64,000 nucleotides of DNA from Clostridiaceae bacterium Marseille-Q4149 (GCA_018228685.1 CP073691.1:2666001-2730000); one strand, 5' to 3'; shown: positions 18,431 through 27,541, counted from the first letter of the stretch. Program-made: numbers and translations. Notes: generated by a model not told the origin, from the sequence alone.

Positions 18431-18967
18431 TTACGAATACAGGTCAATGATGTCGTGGCAGGCGGCCAGCAGCAGACCGTCGAAATAGTCGGTCACGTCC
18501 TGGGACGCATCCTCCGGGAGGTACACCCGCGCGGAGTATTCATTGCCCCGGATATTGAATATGTACAGCATCGCCTGCTCTCCCGTGGACCGGCAAATGG
18601 GTACCGTCCGGTAATTTTCCAGCAGCGGTATTTCCCCGGAAACAGAGGAGTGGTCCTCCAGGCCCACCAGCTCCACAAAGCAGGACGCATCGCCCCGGGA
18701 CACATGGCCGCTGATCAGGAAGCCTCGGGCCTTGCTGGTTCTGCCGCGTCCGTCCAGCTCCTCCCCATAGGTCACATCGTGCCAGGGCAGAATATCCTCC
18801 GGCGGCGCCAGCAGCTCGGTCTGCGCCAGGTCCTCCCGCAGCTGCGCGTAGCTATCCACGTTTTTCTTGGGTTGGGGATATATCGGCCAGGTCAGCACGG
18901 TATACACGATGCCGCCCACAAGAGCCAGCAGCACCGCCAGCAGGACGATTTTTGTGGATTTCTTCAT
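18431..18967 (-). CDS. Single-TM secreted protein, paralogue B2
   Basis: 178 residues of unknown function with N-terminal MKKSTKIVLLAVLLALVGG as a membrane anchor. It is close to paralogue B1 throughout: both have TWPIYPQP, the KNVDSY motif and DYFDGLLLAACHDIIDLYS-like ends. Blocks shared by all copies are ILPW (about residue 64), ENYRTVPI and the C-terminal CHDIIDL. The ribosome site AAGGAG-TCCTGCC-ATG is identical before several copies, showing recent duplication. Confidence 0.82.
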   Translation of the reverse strand: MKKSTKIVLLAVLLALVGGIVYTVLTWPIYPQPKKNVDSYAQLREDLAQTELLAPPEDILPWHDVTYGEELDGRGRTSKARGFLISGHVSRGDASCFVELVGLEDHSSVSGEIPLLENYRTVPICRSTGEQAMLYIFNIRGNEYSARVYLPEDASQDVTDYFDGLLLAACHDIIDLYS

Positions 18968-18985
18968 GGCAGGACTCCTTTCCCG

Positions 18986-19552
18986 TTACGAATACAGGTC
19001 GATAATTTCGCGGCAGGCGGCCAGCAGGAGACCGTCGAAGTAGTCCACGGCATCCTGGGGAATCGTCTCCTCCGGCGGGGCCATCATCCCCATGCTGTAG
19101 GTATAGCTGTGGCCGTCGATCACAAAAAACAGCCGCAGCCCATCCTCACTGCACTCCCGGTAAATGGGTACATGCTTGTAATTCTCTCTCAGCGGCGGAT
19201 ATTCCTCGTGCTTCTCCGTATTTCGCAGCGCCAGGATGTACACCGGGTATGTGGTCCCGTCATAGATAACCTTCCCGGCCATATCCCAGCCGGTGGGCCG
19301 GGCGAAGCGCCTGATGCTGGACAGATAGATGCTGTACTCCTCCTGCTTCCAGGGCAGGATATCCTCCGGCGGAGCCAGGACCCCCAGCTTTTTCGCCGTC
19401 TGGCTCAGCTGCTTATAGCTCTCCGCCGGCTTCTGCAAGGACGGGTGCACCGGCCAGCAAAACACCAGGTCGTATAGGACGACTCCTGCCACAACGGCCA
19501 GAATCACCAACAGGACGATTTTCCGGACCTTTTTCCCGTTTTTACGTTTCAT
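18986..19552 (-). CDS. Single-TM secreted protein, paralogue A2
   Basis: 188 residues. The start is set at MKRKNGKKVRK (19552), which leaves a 16-base gap to the preceding gene; the longer frame to 19690 overlaps it and has no ribosome site. A-type features are the MKR-basic N-terminus, QKPAESYKQ, VLAPPEDILPW, RENYKHVPIY, a GMMAPPEE segment and DYFDGLLLAACREIIDLYS. It resembles A1 more than its direct neighbours. Function is unknown. Confidence 0.82.
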   Translation of the reverse strand: MKRKNGKKVRKIVLLVILAVVAGVVLYDLVFCWPVHPSLQKPAESYKQLSQTAKKLGVLAPPEDILPWKQEEYSIYLSSIRRFARPTGWDMAGKVIYDGTTYPVYILALRNTEKHEEYPPLRENYKHVPIYRECSEDGLRLFFVIDGHSYTYSMGMMAPPEETIPQDAVDYFDGLLLAACREIIDLYS

Positions 19553-19568
19553 TACAGCAATCCCCCCA

Positions 19569-20108
19569 TCACTGATACAGATCCACCACCGTGTGACACG
19601 CCTCCAGCAGCAGGCCGTCGAAATAGTCCACGGCATCCTGGGGCATCTTCCCGTCGGCGTACACCGTGACGGTGTATATATGGCCGTCAATGCTCAAGAA
19701 ATACAGCACCGAATCGTCCCACGCGTCCCGGTAAATGGGCGTCATCCGATAGTTTTCCCGCAGCGAGATCTCCGCGCGCCACTCGAAGGTCCATTTCTGA
19801 GACTCGAAGATCTCCGCCCTGTATGACGCACCGCCGTATTCCACGGTCCCCGACATCAGAAAAGCCCTGGGCTTACTCAGCCGGTCCCGGCCATCCAGCT
19901 CCTGACTGTAGAACGTTTCCACCCATGGAAGGACGTTCTCCGGAGGGACCAGCACACCCGTCTTTTCCATATCCTGCCGCAGCTGCTGATAGCTGTCCAC
20001 GTTTTTCCGGGGTTGGGGATATATCGGCCAGGTCAGCACAGTATACACGATGCCGCCCACAATGGCCAGCAGCACCGCCAGCAGGACGATTTTTGTGGAT
20101 TTCTTCAT
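19569..20108 (-). CDS. Single-TM secreted protein, paralogue B1
   Basis: 179 residues, B type: MKKSTKIVLLAVLLAIVGG anchor, TWPIYPQPRKNVDSY, VLPW, RENYRMTPIYRD, and the C-terminal DYFDGLLLEACHTVVDLYQ. It lies between the two A-type copies, giving the order A1-B1-A2-B2-C in the direction of transcription. Function is unknown. Confidence 0.82.
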   Translation of the reverse strand: MKKSTKIVLLAVLLAIVGGIVYTVLTWPIYPQPRKNVDSYQQLRQDMEKTGVLVPPENVLPWVETFYSQELDGRDRLSKPRAFLMSGTVEYGGASYRAEIFESQKWTFEWRAEISLRENYRMTPIYRDAWDDSVLYFLSIDGHIYTVTVYADGKMPQDAVDYFDGLLLEACHTVVDLYQ

Positions 20109-20126
20109 GGCAGGACTCCTTTCCCG

Positions 20127-20684
20127 TCAGGAATACAGGTCAATGATGTCGCGGCAGGCGGCCAGCAGCAGGCCGTCGAAATAGTCGGTCACATCCTGGG
20201 TCAGGGCGCTTTCCGGCGGGGCCATCATGCCCACCTGATAGAGGTGTCCCTCCACTATAAATTGCATCTTCACGCCCCCATCGCCTGACTGGACATAAAT
20301 GGGGACGGTTTTGTAGTTCTCCCGCAGCGTCGGATAGTCGTCCGACGCGCCGGTTTCCCGGAAGGCAATGATATACGCCGAGTATACGGTTCCCTCATAG
20401 GAGATGTCCCCGGCCATGGTATAGCCGCAGGGCCTGGCAAACCGCCAGGTGTTGTCCAGCCAGAAATCATACTCCGGCTGGGTCCAGGGAAGCACATCCT
20501 CCGGCGGCGCCAGCACGCCCAGGTCCTCCGCCGTCTGCTTCATCTGCTGATAACTCTCCGCCGGTTTCTGACGGTCGGGGTACATCGGCCAGGTCAGCAC
20601 GGCGTACACAATTCCGCCCACAATAGCCAACAGCGCCACCAGCAGGAGGATTTTTCCGATCTTCTTTCCGGTTCTTCGCTTCAT
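20127..20684 (-). CDS. Single-TM secreted protein, paralogue A1 (first in operon)
   Basis: 185 residues, A type: MKRRTGKKIGKILLLVALLAIVGG anchor-type N-terminus, QKPAESYQQ, VLAPPEDVLPW, RENYKTVPIY, GMMAPPES and the shared CRDIIDLYS end. It has the promoter of the operon upstream, with a GACAC-type palindrome beyond it. Topology suggests the globular domain faces outward from the cytoplasmic membrane. Function is unknown. Confidence 0.82.
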   Translation of the reverse strand: MKRRTGKKIGKILLLVALLAIVGGIVYAVLTWPMYPDRQKPAESYQQMKQTAEDLGVLAPPEDVLPWTQPEYDFWLDNTWRFARPCGYTMAGDISYEGTVYSAYIIAFRETGASDDYPTLRENYKTVPIYVQSGDGGVKMQFIVEGHLYQVGMMAPPESALTQDVTDYFDGLLLAACRDIIDLYS

Positions 20685-20704
20685 GACAGTACCTCCTTTT
20701 CAGT

Positions 20705-20733
20705 ATTTTACCACATCCCCGCTTATATTGCAA
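20705..20733 (-). promoter_or_regulatory. Promoter of the five-paralogue operon
   Basis: TTGCAA (20728-20733), 17 bases, TAAAAT (20705-20710) on the minus strand. Confidence 0.7.
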
Positions 20734-20750
20734 GCAGTATTCGCAATTCG

Positions 20751-20765
20751 CCGACACTGTGTCGG
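20751..20765. promoter_or_regulatory. GACAC-type operator 1
   Basis: CCGACAC-T-GTGTCGG is a perfect 15-base palindrome. Its centre is about 60 bases upstream of the predicted operon start and the site lies between divergent promoters. Confidence 0.7.
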
Positions 20766-20822
20766 TTATCCGACTATTCTGCCGTTTAGACCCTGTCAGA
20801 TTTGCCTAATCTGGCGCTTGAT

Positions 20823-20851
20823 TTGACTTCCGCCGCGGACGATGATATAAT
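20823..20851 (+). promoter_or_regulatory. Promoter of the ABC exporter gene
   Basis: TTGACT, 17 bases, TATAAT. Its position shows that the GTG at 20855 cannot be the start codon. Confidence 0.85.
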
Positions 20852-20884
20852 AAAGTGTTAAGTTCTTTGGCGGGAGGTGGACAT

Positions 20885-22660
20885 ATGCAGGAGGAACGGC
20901 AGCCCATGGGCTCGGAGTCCCTGGGGACGCTGCTGCGCAGCTGGCGGGACGGCACATTTTCCGAAATATGGGACGACTGGAAGTGGATCTGGGGCTATAC
21001 AAAGCGTTATCGCCGGGCGGTGTGGTTTTACACCATCCTGGGGGTGGCCAGCTCCACGCTGGGTCTGGTGTCCGCCGTGGCCAGCAAATACTCCATCGAC
21101 ATCATCACCGGCTACGACAGCGACCGGCTGTGGTTCGTGGTCACGGTGATGGTGGCCTCGGCCCTGGTGGGGCTGCTGCTCAGCAGCGTCACCTCCCGCA
21201 TTTCCACGAAAATCTCCCTGCGGGTGAACAACGACATCCAGGCGGAGGTGTTTGACCGGCTGCTGGGGGCCGACTGGAAGTCCCTGAACGATTTCGCCAG
21301 CGGCGACCTGCTCAGCCGCCTGTCCACCGACGCCGGAGCCGTGTCCTCCAGCGCCATCCGGTGGCTGCCGGACCTGGTGGTAAGCGTTTATACCTTCATC
21401 GCCACCCTGGCGGTGATCCTGCACTATGACTGGATCATGGCCCTGCTGGCCCTGGCCAGCGCCCCCTTCCTGCTGCTGACCTCCCGCCGCCTGATCCGGG
21501 GGATGCGCACCCATCAGCAGGAGGTGCGCCAGGTGGGCAGCCGCCTGATGTCCTATGAGACGGAGACGCTGCACAACCTGGACGCCATCAAGGGCTTCGG
21601 CATCACCGGCCGCTACGGCGCCGGACTGCGGCAGCGGCAGGAGGAATTCCGCCGGGCCAGCCTGGATTACAACCTGTTCAGCATCCGCACGGAGATTCTC
21701 ATGTCCGTGCTGGGCTCCGCTGTGCAGATGGCGGCCTTCGGCTACTGCCTGTATCTGCTGTGGTCGGGGAAGATCCTGTACGGCACCATGACCCTGTTCC
21801 TGTCCCAGGGGACCAAGCTCAGCTCCGCCTTCAACGCCCTGGTGCGGACGGTGCCGTCCTTCCTCAGCGCGTCGGTGTCCGCCCGGCGCATCCGGGACCT
21901 GTTCGCCCTGGAGCCGGAGCCGGTGCTGCCGGACGACGGCCTGGACCGGCAGGCTTCCCGGGGCTTCACCGTGGCGGCGGAGGGCGTCAGCTATGGCTAT
22001 GTGCCCCGGCAGCCGGTGCTGACCCGGGCGGACTTCCGGGCCGCGCCCGGCGAGATCGTGGCCCTGGTGGGTCCCTCCGGCGGCGGCAAAACCACCACGA
22101 TCCGCCTGCTGCTGGGCCTGGTCCGGCCCCAGGAGGGCCGGGCATATCTGCAGGCCGCCGATGGACGGCAGGTGGAGATGAACGCCGGTCTGCGGCGGTA
22201 TTTCTCCTATGTGCCCCAGGGGAACACCCTGCTCTCCGGCACCATTGCCGACAATCTGCGGATGGTGAAGCCCGACGCCGATGACCGGCAGCTGCGGGAG
22301 GCCCTGGAGGCCGCCTGCGCCTGGGGTTTCGTCTCCGCCATGGACGGGGGGCTGAACGCCTCCGTGGGGGAGCATGGCCACGGCCTGTCCGAGGGGCAGG
22401 CCCAGCGCATCGCCATTGCCCGGGCCCTGCTGCGGGACGCACCGGTGCTGTTGCTGGACGAGGCCACCAGCGCCCTAGACGTGACCACCGAGCGGACCAT
22501 CCTGCGGAACCTGGCCGCCCGCTACCCCCACAAGACCTGCATCGTCACCACCCACCGGCCCACGGTGATTTCCCTGTGCCGCCGGGTGTACCAGGTGTCC
22601 GGCGGCCGGATGGAGCTGCTGGACAATGACCGGGCCCAGCGCCTGGCCATGGACTTCTGA
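20885..22660 (+). CDS. ABC transporter, fused permease and ATPase (exporter type)
   Basis: 591 residues. An N-terminal ABC-exporter transmembrane domain of about six helices covers residues 40-320. The ATPase domain has Walker A GPSGGGKTTT, a signature LSEGQAQRIAIARALL (Glu replaces the usual first Gly) and Walker B VLLLDEATSALD. It works as a homo- or heterodimer; no partner gene is adjacent. GGGAGG lies before the ATG at 20885. Substrate is unknown; lipid, peptide or drug export are all possible. Confidence 0.92.
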   Translation: MQEERQPMGSESLGTLLRSWRDGTFSEIWDDWKWIWGYTKRYRRAVWFYTILGVASSTLGLVSAVASKYSIDIITGYDSDRLWFVVTVMVASALVGLLLSSVTSRISTKISLRVNNDIQAEVFDRLLGADWKSLNDFASGDLLSRLSTDAGAVSSSAIRWLPDLVVSVYTFIATLAVILHYDWIMALLALASAPFLLLTSRRLIRGMRTHQQEVRQVGSRLMSYETETLHNLDAIKGFGITGRYGAGLRQRQEEFRRASLDYNLFSIRTEILMSVLGSAVQMAAFGYCLYLLWSGKILYGTMTLFLSQGTKLSSAFNALVRTVPSFLSASVSARRIRDLFALEPEPVLPDDGLDRQASRGFTVAAEGVSYGYVPRQPVLTRADFRAAPGEIVALVGPSGGGKTTTIRLLLGLVRPQEGRAYLQAADGRQVEMNAGLRRYFSYVPQGNTLLSGTIADNLRMVKPDADDRQLREALEAACAWGFVSAMDGGLNASVGEHGHGLSEGQAQRIAIARALLRDAPVLLLDEATSALDVTTERTILRNLAARYPHKTCIVTTHRPTVISLCRRVYQVSGGRMELLDNDRAQRLAMDF

Positions 22661-22700
22661 AAAAATATTCCGGAACCGGTCAGGTTCCGGAATATTTTTT
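22660..22700. terminator. Bidirectional terminator of the ABC exporter
   Basis: AAAAAATATTCCGGAACC / GGTTCCGGAATATTTTTT 18-bp stem starting at the stop codon. Confidence 0.92.
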
Positions 22701-22710
22701 CAGACTATCC

Positions 22711-22741
22711 AAAAAGCAGCAGAGCCTTCGCTCTGCTGCTT
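22711..22741 (-). terminator. Terminator of gap
   Basis: AAGCAGCAGAGC / GCTCTGCTGCTT stem followed on the minus strand by TTTGG. Confidence 0.8.
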
Positions 22742-22754
22742 CCGGAAAAACGCT

Positions 22755-23786
22755 TTACTGATTCAGGGCGGCCTGATCCACGTCGTACATATGCTGCAGC
22801 ATACGCACCACCATGTTGCTGTAGCCGAACTCGTTGTCGTACCAGGCGATGAGCTTCACAAAGTCGTGGTCCAGCATGATGCCGGCCTTCTCATCGAACA
22901 CGCAGGGGCAGGGATCGGCGATCAGGTCCGTGGACACCACCTGGTCGGTGGTGTAGCCGATGATGTCCTTCATATACGTCTCGGAGGCGTGGCGAACAGC
23001 GTAGCAGATCTCGGCATAGGTGGTGGTCCGGGACAGCCGGGCGGTCAGGTCCACCACGGACACGTCGGCGGTGGGCACACGGAAGGCCATGCCGGTCATC
23101 TTGCCCTTCAGGCTGGGGATCACCCGGCCCACGGCCTTGGCCGCGCCGGTGGAGGTGGGGATGATGTTGTTGAGGATGGAGCGGCCGGTGCGCCAGTCGC
23201 TGCCGCCCCGGGAGTCCACGGCCTTCTGCTTGGCAGTGGAGGCGTGGATGGTGGACATCAGGCTCTGCTCGATGCCGAACTCCTGGTGGATGACCTTGGC
23301 CAGAGGGGCCAGGCAGTTGGTGGTGCAGCTGGCGTTGGAGACGACCATCATGTCCGGCTGATACAGCTCGCTGTTGACGCCGTATACAAAGGTGGGAGTG
23401 ACCTCGTCCTTGGCAGGAGCGGTCAGCAGAACCTTCTTGGCGCCGCCCTTGAAGTGGCGGGAGGCCTTCTCGGTGGTGTTGTTGGCGCCGGTGGACTCGA
23501 TGATGTACTCCGCGCCGCACTCACTCCAGGGGATCATGGCGGCATCGGACTGGCTGAACACCCGGATCTTGTGGCCGTTGACCACCAGGTCGCCGCCCTC
23601 ATGCTCCACGGTGCCGTTGAACCGGCGGAACACGGAGTCGTATTTCAGCAGATAGACCATATAATCCACGTCTGCTTTCCGCAGGTTGATGCCGCAGACC
23701 TCATACTTATCGGGCTGCTCCGCCAGAATGCGCAGGACCACGCGGCCGATGCGGCCGAAACCATTGATACCGATCTTGATAGCCAT
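22755..23786 (-). CDS. gap: Type I glyceraldehyde-3-phosphate dehydrogenase
   Basis: 343 residues; it oxidises glyceraldehyde-3-phosphate with NAD+ and Pi. The Rossmann motif INGFGRIGR begins at residue 7 and the catalytic Cys is in [12 protein letters not shown] near residue 150. The rest matches a full-length GAPDH ([16 protein letters not shown]). It is monocistronic with an extended -10 promoter. pgk and tpi are not in the window. Confidence 0.96.
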   Translation of the reverse strand: MAIKIGINGFGRIGRVVLRILAEQPDKYEVCGINLRKADVDYMVYLLKYDSVFRRFNGTVEHEGGDLVVNGHKIRVFSQSDAAMIPWSECGAEYIIESTGANNTTEKASRHFKGGAKKVLLTAPAKDEVTPTFVYGVNSELYQPDMMVVSNASCTTNCLAPLAKVIHQEFGIEQSLMSTIHASTAKQKAVDSRGGSDWRTGRSILNNIIPTSTGAAKAVGRVIPSLKGKMTGMAFRVPTADVSVVDLTARLSRTTTYAEICYAVRHASETYMKDIIGYTTDQVVSTDLIADPCPCVFDEKAGIMLDHDFVKLIAWYDNEFGYSNMVVRMLQHMYDVDQAALNQ

Positions 23787-24002
23787 AATTTGTTCCCTTT
23801 CTATATCCGCCCCCAGGGGGCGGTCTTTTTGTTCCGTTTATATTATACCAAATGGGCCCGGTTCATGTCTCCCGTTTTTGTGCAAAATGGTGCACAAGAT
23901 TCCAGGGAACTTTTCGTGACTTTTGAACATCCGGAACAAAAAAATCAAAAATATCCGCCAAATATTCCATACATTTGAAACCTTTTTGACAAGTTTTGCA
24001 GC
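23787..24002. other. Upstream region of gap
   Basis: It holds the gap promoter: TGG-TATAAT extended -10 at 23842-23847 on the minus strand, with a poor -35. A CCGCCCCCAGGGGGCGG hairpin lies in the leader at 23801-23818. Nothing else is recognised. Confidence 0.6.
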
Positions 24003-24032
24003 AAAAAACCGGGGGCGCAGACGCACCCCCGG
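24003..24032 (-). terminator. Terminator downstream of the HD-domain gene
   Basis: CCGGGGG / CCCCCGG stem followed on the minus strand by TTTTTTGC. A second, stronger GC stem without a clear T-run is at 24061-24084. Confidence 0.75.
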
Positions 24033-24099
24033 AGAACTGGCGAAAAGGGTCCGTTATGGCAAGCCGCCCGGCGGCTGCCGGGCGGCTTTTGGATCAATG

Positions 24100-24684
24100 T
24101 TACAGATTTTCCATGGCGGCGTTGACAAAGTCCTCGCAGCTGCGCATGGCCAGGATGGTTTTCTCCATCAGCTCCTCCAGGGTCCAGCCCAGGCGGTCGG
24201 CCCCCTGCTGGATCACGTCCCGGGAGCACCCGGCGGCGAACTTCTTGTCCTTGTACTTCTTTTTCAGGCTCTTGACCTCCATGTCCTGGCAGCTCCTGCT
24301 GGGACGCATCAGAGCCGCGGCCCCGATGAGGCCGGTCAGCTCGTCGGCGGCGAACAGGACCTTCTCCATCAGATGGGTGGGCTCCACATCGCAGCAGATG
24401 CCATAGCCATGGCTGCACACGGCGTGGATCAGGTCGTCGCCGCAGCCTGCCTCCCGCAGAAGCTCCGGCGCTTTCTGACAGTGCTGCTCCGGCCACTGCT
24501 CAAAGTCGATGTCGTGCAGCAGGCCCACCGTGGCCCAGAAGTCTGCCTCCTGGCCATAGCCCAGCTCCCGGGCATACCAGCGCATGACTCCCTCCACCGT
24601 CAGGGCATGCTGAAGGTGGAAGGGCTCCTGATTATACTTCCGCAGCGCCGCCAGCGCCGCCTCCCGGGTGATGCATTCTCTCAT
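24100..24684 (-). CDS. HD-domain phosphohydrolase-like protein
   Basis: 194 residues with the HD ligand set: HALTVEGVM (first His), LLHDIDFEQW (His-Asp pair) and AVCSHGYG (third His), with an Asp in FAADELTG. Members are metal-dependent phosphohydrolases of nucleotides or of unknown substrate. It is a single gene with its own promoter. Specificity is unknown. Confidence 0.85.
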   Translation of the reverse strand: MRECITREAALAALRKYNQEPFHLQHALTVEGVMRWYARELGYGQEADFWATVGLLHDIDFEQWPEQHCQKAPELLREAGCGDDLIHAVCSHGYGICCDVEPTHLMEKVLFAADELTGLIGAAALMRPSRSCQDMEVKSLKKKYKDKKFAAGCSRDVIQQGADRLGWTLEELMEKTILAMRSCEDFVNAAMENL

Positions 24685-24723
24685 GCGTGCACATACTCCT
24701 TTGTATCGGGATGATTTGCCTGA

Positions 24724-24752
24724 ATTGTAGCAGTGTTTCCCTTAAAATGCAA
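24724..24752 (-). promoter_or_regulatory. Promoter of the HD-domain gene
   Basis: TTGCAT (24747-24752), 17 bases, TACAAT (24724-24729), overlapping the end of the upstream gene. Confidence 0.6.
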
Positions 24753-25275
24753 GAATATTCTGCTCCAGCAGGCCTAACAGCTGCCGGGCGTGGCAGTCCT
24801 CCTCCCGGCTCAGCTCCCGGAACAGCCCCGCCAAGCACGGGTCCCCCACGCTTTGGGCGGCCTGATCGTATTGCCGGGCGGCGCAGACCTCCTGATGATA
24901 CCGCTGCCGCAGCAGCTGCCGCCAGGGCAGCGTCTCCCCCGGCCCCGACGCCAGCGCCGGGCGATAGCACTGGCCGCAGGCCAGGTAATACACCGCCAGC
25001 AGCCGCCGGGCGTGGGCTCCCTCCCGGTCGGCCATCCGCTGCATCATCCGCCGGGCGGCGGGATTGGGCGCCCGCCGGGCGGCCTCCAGATAGGCCCGCC
25101 GGTCCCCCAGCTCCCCTTCGATCATCTCCTGCAGACCCTTCAGATCCGGGGCCGGGGCCGCCGGGCAGTCCGTCGCCTCCTTCTCCTCCGGATACGGGTC
25201 CAGCTCCGGCGACACCCGCCGCCATACCCGGCGGCAGCTTTCGTAATCCAGGGCATTCCGGTCCGTCTGATCCAT
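24742..25275 (-). CDS. Ferritin-like (rubrerythrin-fold) protein
   Basis: 177 residues. The two carboxylate/His helical pairs of a four-helix diiron bundle are visible: EGELGDRRAYLEAA with DREGAHARR, and YHQEVCAARQYDQAA with REEDCHARQL. The N-terminal 40 residues are Pro/Glu-rich with no rubredoxin CxxC. It may act in peroxide reduction or iron handling. It starts 55 bases after the AEC carrier start region and is transcribed the same way. Confidence 0.78.
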   Translation of the reverse strand: MDQTDRNALDYESCRRVWRRVSPELDPYPEEKEATDCPAAPAPDLKGLQEMIEGELGDRRAYLEAARRAPNPAARRMMQRMADREGAHARRLLAVYYLACGQCYRPALASGPGETLPWRQLLRQRYHQEVCAARQYDQAAQSVGDPCLAGLFRELSREEDCHARQLLGLLEQNILAF

Positions 25276-25330
25276 GTGATCCCCTCCTTCTCCCCCATTC
25301 TATGCCGGCGGGAGAAAAAGAGTTCCGCCC

Positions 25331-26314
25331 TCACATCACGCCCATGGCCCGCAGGCCGGCGGCGAAGCAGAAGATGGTGACCATGGACAGGGCCGAGCTC
25401 CAGGCCACCACCTGCTGGGCCAGCTGCTCGTCACCGCCCATCTCCTGGACCATCACCGCGCTGGTCACCGCCACCGGCGAGCAGAAAATGGCCACCACCG
25501 TGGGCATTTCCTCCGCCGTGATGCCCAGCGGATCCCGCAGCAGCACCGCCAGGGTCAGCACGATCCCCGGCACCACCACCAGGCGCATGGCCACCGCCGC
25601 CGTGATCTTCTTCCACAGGCCCTGCACCGCGTCGAACCGCAGCCGGGCCCCCAGGATCACCAGTACCAGCGGCGAGGCCGCCCGGGACAGGTCGCCGCAC
25701 ACCTTATAGACGGAGGGCAGGGTCTGCGGCAGGTCGAACACCGACGGCGCCATCTGACGCAGCAGCACCGCCGCAAAGCCCGCCAGAGCGCCCAGGATCA
25801 GAGGGTTCTGGAAAATGCGCCGCACCTCATCCCGCCAGGACAGGTTTTTTTCCTCGCTGTAGGCCGTCAGCACCACCACCGCCAGCACGTTGAACACCGG
25901 CACGCACACCGAGGTCACCAGGGAGGCGAAGATCAGCGCCTCCTCCCCGCCCAGGGCGCTGGCCAGGGGAATGCCCATGATTACCTGGTTGGCCCGGAAG
26001 GTGGCCTGGGCGATGACCGCCCGCTGCCCCCGGTCCCGGGCAAACAGCGGAGCCACCGCCACACCCAGGCCCGCAGCCCCCACGATGCACGCCACGATGA
26101 AGCCCAGCAGCCGCCAGTTCAGCACCGACAGATCCTCGATGGCGTATACGTTTAAAAACAGCTGCACCGGCAGCAGCACATGAAAGCAGAAGCCGTTGAG
26201 CTGGCGATAAAAATCGTCGCTCCACCGGCCCACCCGCCGCAGGCCGCAGCCCAGCGCCATCATCAGCAGCAATGGCATAATGGCCCGCCCGGCGTACAAA
26301 AAGATATCCAGCAT
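25331..26314 (-). CDS. AEC-family (auxin efflux carrier-like) permease
   Basis: 327 residues with about ten hydrophobic segments in two five-helix halves, the AEC/BART-type layout. The end KTVxLP-like region is replaced by SPVAVTSAVMVQEMGGDE, typical of bacterial AEC transporters for malate or related organic acids. It has a TATACT promoter. Substrate is unknown. Confidence 0.85.
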   Translation of the reverse strand: MLDIFLYAGRAIMPLLLMMALGCGLRRVGRWSDDFYRQLNGFCFHVLLPVQLFLNVYAIEDLSVLNWRLLGFIVACIVGAAGLGVAVAPLFARDRGQRAVIAQATFRANQVIMGIPLASALGGEEALIFASLVTSVCVPVFNVLAVVVLTAYSEEKNLSWRDEVRRIFQNPLILGALAGFAAVLLRQMAPSVFDLPQTLPSVYKVCGDLSRAASPLVLVILGARLRFDAVQGLWKKITAAVAMRLVVVPGIVLTLAVLLRDPLGITAEEMPTVVAIFCSPVAVTSAVMVQEMGGDEQLAQQVVAWSSALSMVTIFCFAAGLRAMGVM

Positions 26315-26349
26315 GGTGTTCTCCTCGGTTTTTGCAGAATCTGACCGAT

Positions 26350-26378
26350 AGTATAGCAGATTCCCGTTCCAATTTCCA
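26350..26378 (-). promoter_or_regulatory. Promoter of the AEC carrier gene
   Basis: TGGAAA (26373-26378), 17 bases, TATACT (26350-26355). Confidence 0.6.
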
Positions 26379-26382
26379 GCCC

Positions 26383-26411
26383 TTGCAAAATATCGCCCCA
26401 GGGTTTACACT
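26383..26411 (+). promoter_or_regulatory. Promoter of the DUF2461 gene
   Basis: TTGCAA, 17 bases, TACACT, divergent from the AEC promoter. Confidence 0.65.
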
Positions 26412-26443
26412 GTACCCAAACCCAACGCAAAGGAGAATACCGT

Positions 26444-27109
26444 ATGTTTCAGGGATACAGCCAGGAAACCGTGGATTTTATGTGGGGCATCCGCTTCAAC
26501 AATGAGCGCGGCTGGTTCCTGGCCCACAAGGACGACTATCAGCAGCACCTGCTGGCCCCCACCCGGGAGCTGGGCCAGGCGGTGTACGAGGGGCTGTCGG
26601 CGGCCCTGCCCCAGGAGCCGCTGATCCTGAAGGTCAGCCGCATTTACCGGGACGCCCGGCGGCTCCACGGTCAGGGGCCCTACAAGGACCATCTGTGGTT
26701 CTGCGTCCGCACCGGGGACCAGGACTGGACCGGCCGCCCCACCTTCTATTTTGAGATCGCCCCGGACTATTACAGCTATGGCATGGGCTTCTGGGCCGCT
26801 TCCGCCGCCACCATGACCCGCTATCGCCAGCAGATCGACCGGGACCCCAAGACCCTGGAGAAGCTGGTGCGCCAATTTGACCGCCAGCAGGTCTTTCAGC
26901 TGACGGGACCGGACTATGTCCGCAGCAAGGGCCAGGTCAGCGACCTGCTGCGCCCCTGGTATCAGAAGAAGTCCCTGACCCTGTCCCACGAGGTCCCCCT
27001 GGACGAGAGCCTCTATTCCCCGGACTTCGCCTCCCGGGTCACGGAGGACCTGAAGACCCTTCTGCCCTTCTATCGCTACTTTGCCGCCCTCTGCGCCGCG
27101 GCGGAATAA
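26444..27109 (+). CDS. DUF2461 family protein
   Basis: 221 residues matching the uncharacterised DUF2461 family: an N-terminal FMWGIRFNNERGWFLAHKDDY block, the KVSRIYRDARRLHGQGPYKDH motif and FYFEIAPDYYSYGMGFW. No catalytic role is established. It is preceded by AAAGGAG and its own promoter. Confidence 0.85.
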   Translation: MFQGYSQETVDFMWGIRFNNERGWFLAHKDDYQQHLLAPTRELGQAVYEGLSAALPQEPLILKVSRIYRDARRLHGQGPYKDHLWFCVRTGDQDWTGRPTFYFEIAPDYYSYGMGFWAASAATMTRYRQQIDRDPKTLEKLVRQFDRQQVFQLTGPDYVRSKGQVSDLLRPWYQKKSLTLSHEVPLDESLYSPDFASRVTEDLKTLLPFYRYFAALCAAAE

Positions 27110-27185
27110 GGCACCGCCGTCCCATCGCCACAGGTGCTTTTCGGGAATCGTGCAGAGCGGGACGGAAAAAATCGCGGTTTTCCTC

Positions 27186-27214
27186 TTGAAATCCCGCCGG
27201 GATTATGATAATAT
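27186..27214 (+). promoter_or_regulatory. Promoter of secG
   Basis: TTGAAA, 17 bases, TAATAT. Confidence 0.78.
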
Positions 27215-27272
27215 AGTGCGTACTATGAGAAAAGTGCCCCCAGAGGGCTGAAATTTTGGAGGGAGTTCCGTT

Positions 27273-27527
27273 ATGAACGCTGTTTTGATTGTTATCACCG
27301 TGGTCCAGCTGCTGGTGGCGCTGGCCCTGATCCTCATCGTCCTGTTCCAGTCCGGCAAGAGCCAGGGCCTGTCCGGGGCCATCGGCGGCATCGCCGATTC
27401 CTATATGAGCCGCTCCAAGGCCAAGAGCATGGACGCCAAGCTGGCCCGGGGCACCAAGTGGGTGGCCGCCGTGTTCGTGGTGCTGACCCTGGTGCTGGAT
27501 TGCATGGTCGCCGCCGGCATCAAGTAA
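27273..27527 (+). CDS. secG: Preprotein translocase subunit SecG
   Basis: 84 residues with two hydrophobic helices separated by a Gly/Ser/Lys-rich loop containing LFQSGKSQGLSGAIGG, the typical SecG hairpin. It belongs to the SecYEG channel in the cytoplasmic membrane. Terminated by a strong hairpin, it is separate from galK. Confidence 0.92.
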   Translation: MNAVLIVITVVQLLVALALILIVLFQSGKSQGLSGAIGGIADSYMSRSKAKSMDAKLARGTKWVAAVFVVLTLVLDCMVAAGIK

Positions 27528-27541
27528 ATCGCGATAATCTC

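Noticed and set aside
19553..19690. N-terminal extension of paralogue A2
   Set aside because: The extra 46 residues overlap the end of the preceding gene and lack the family pattern; the MKRKNGKK start aligns with the other copies.
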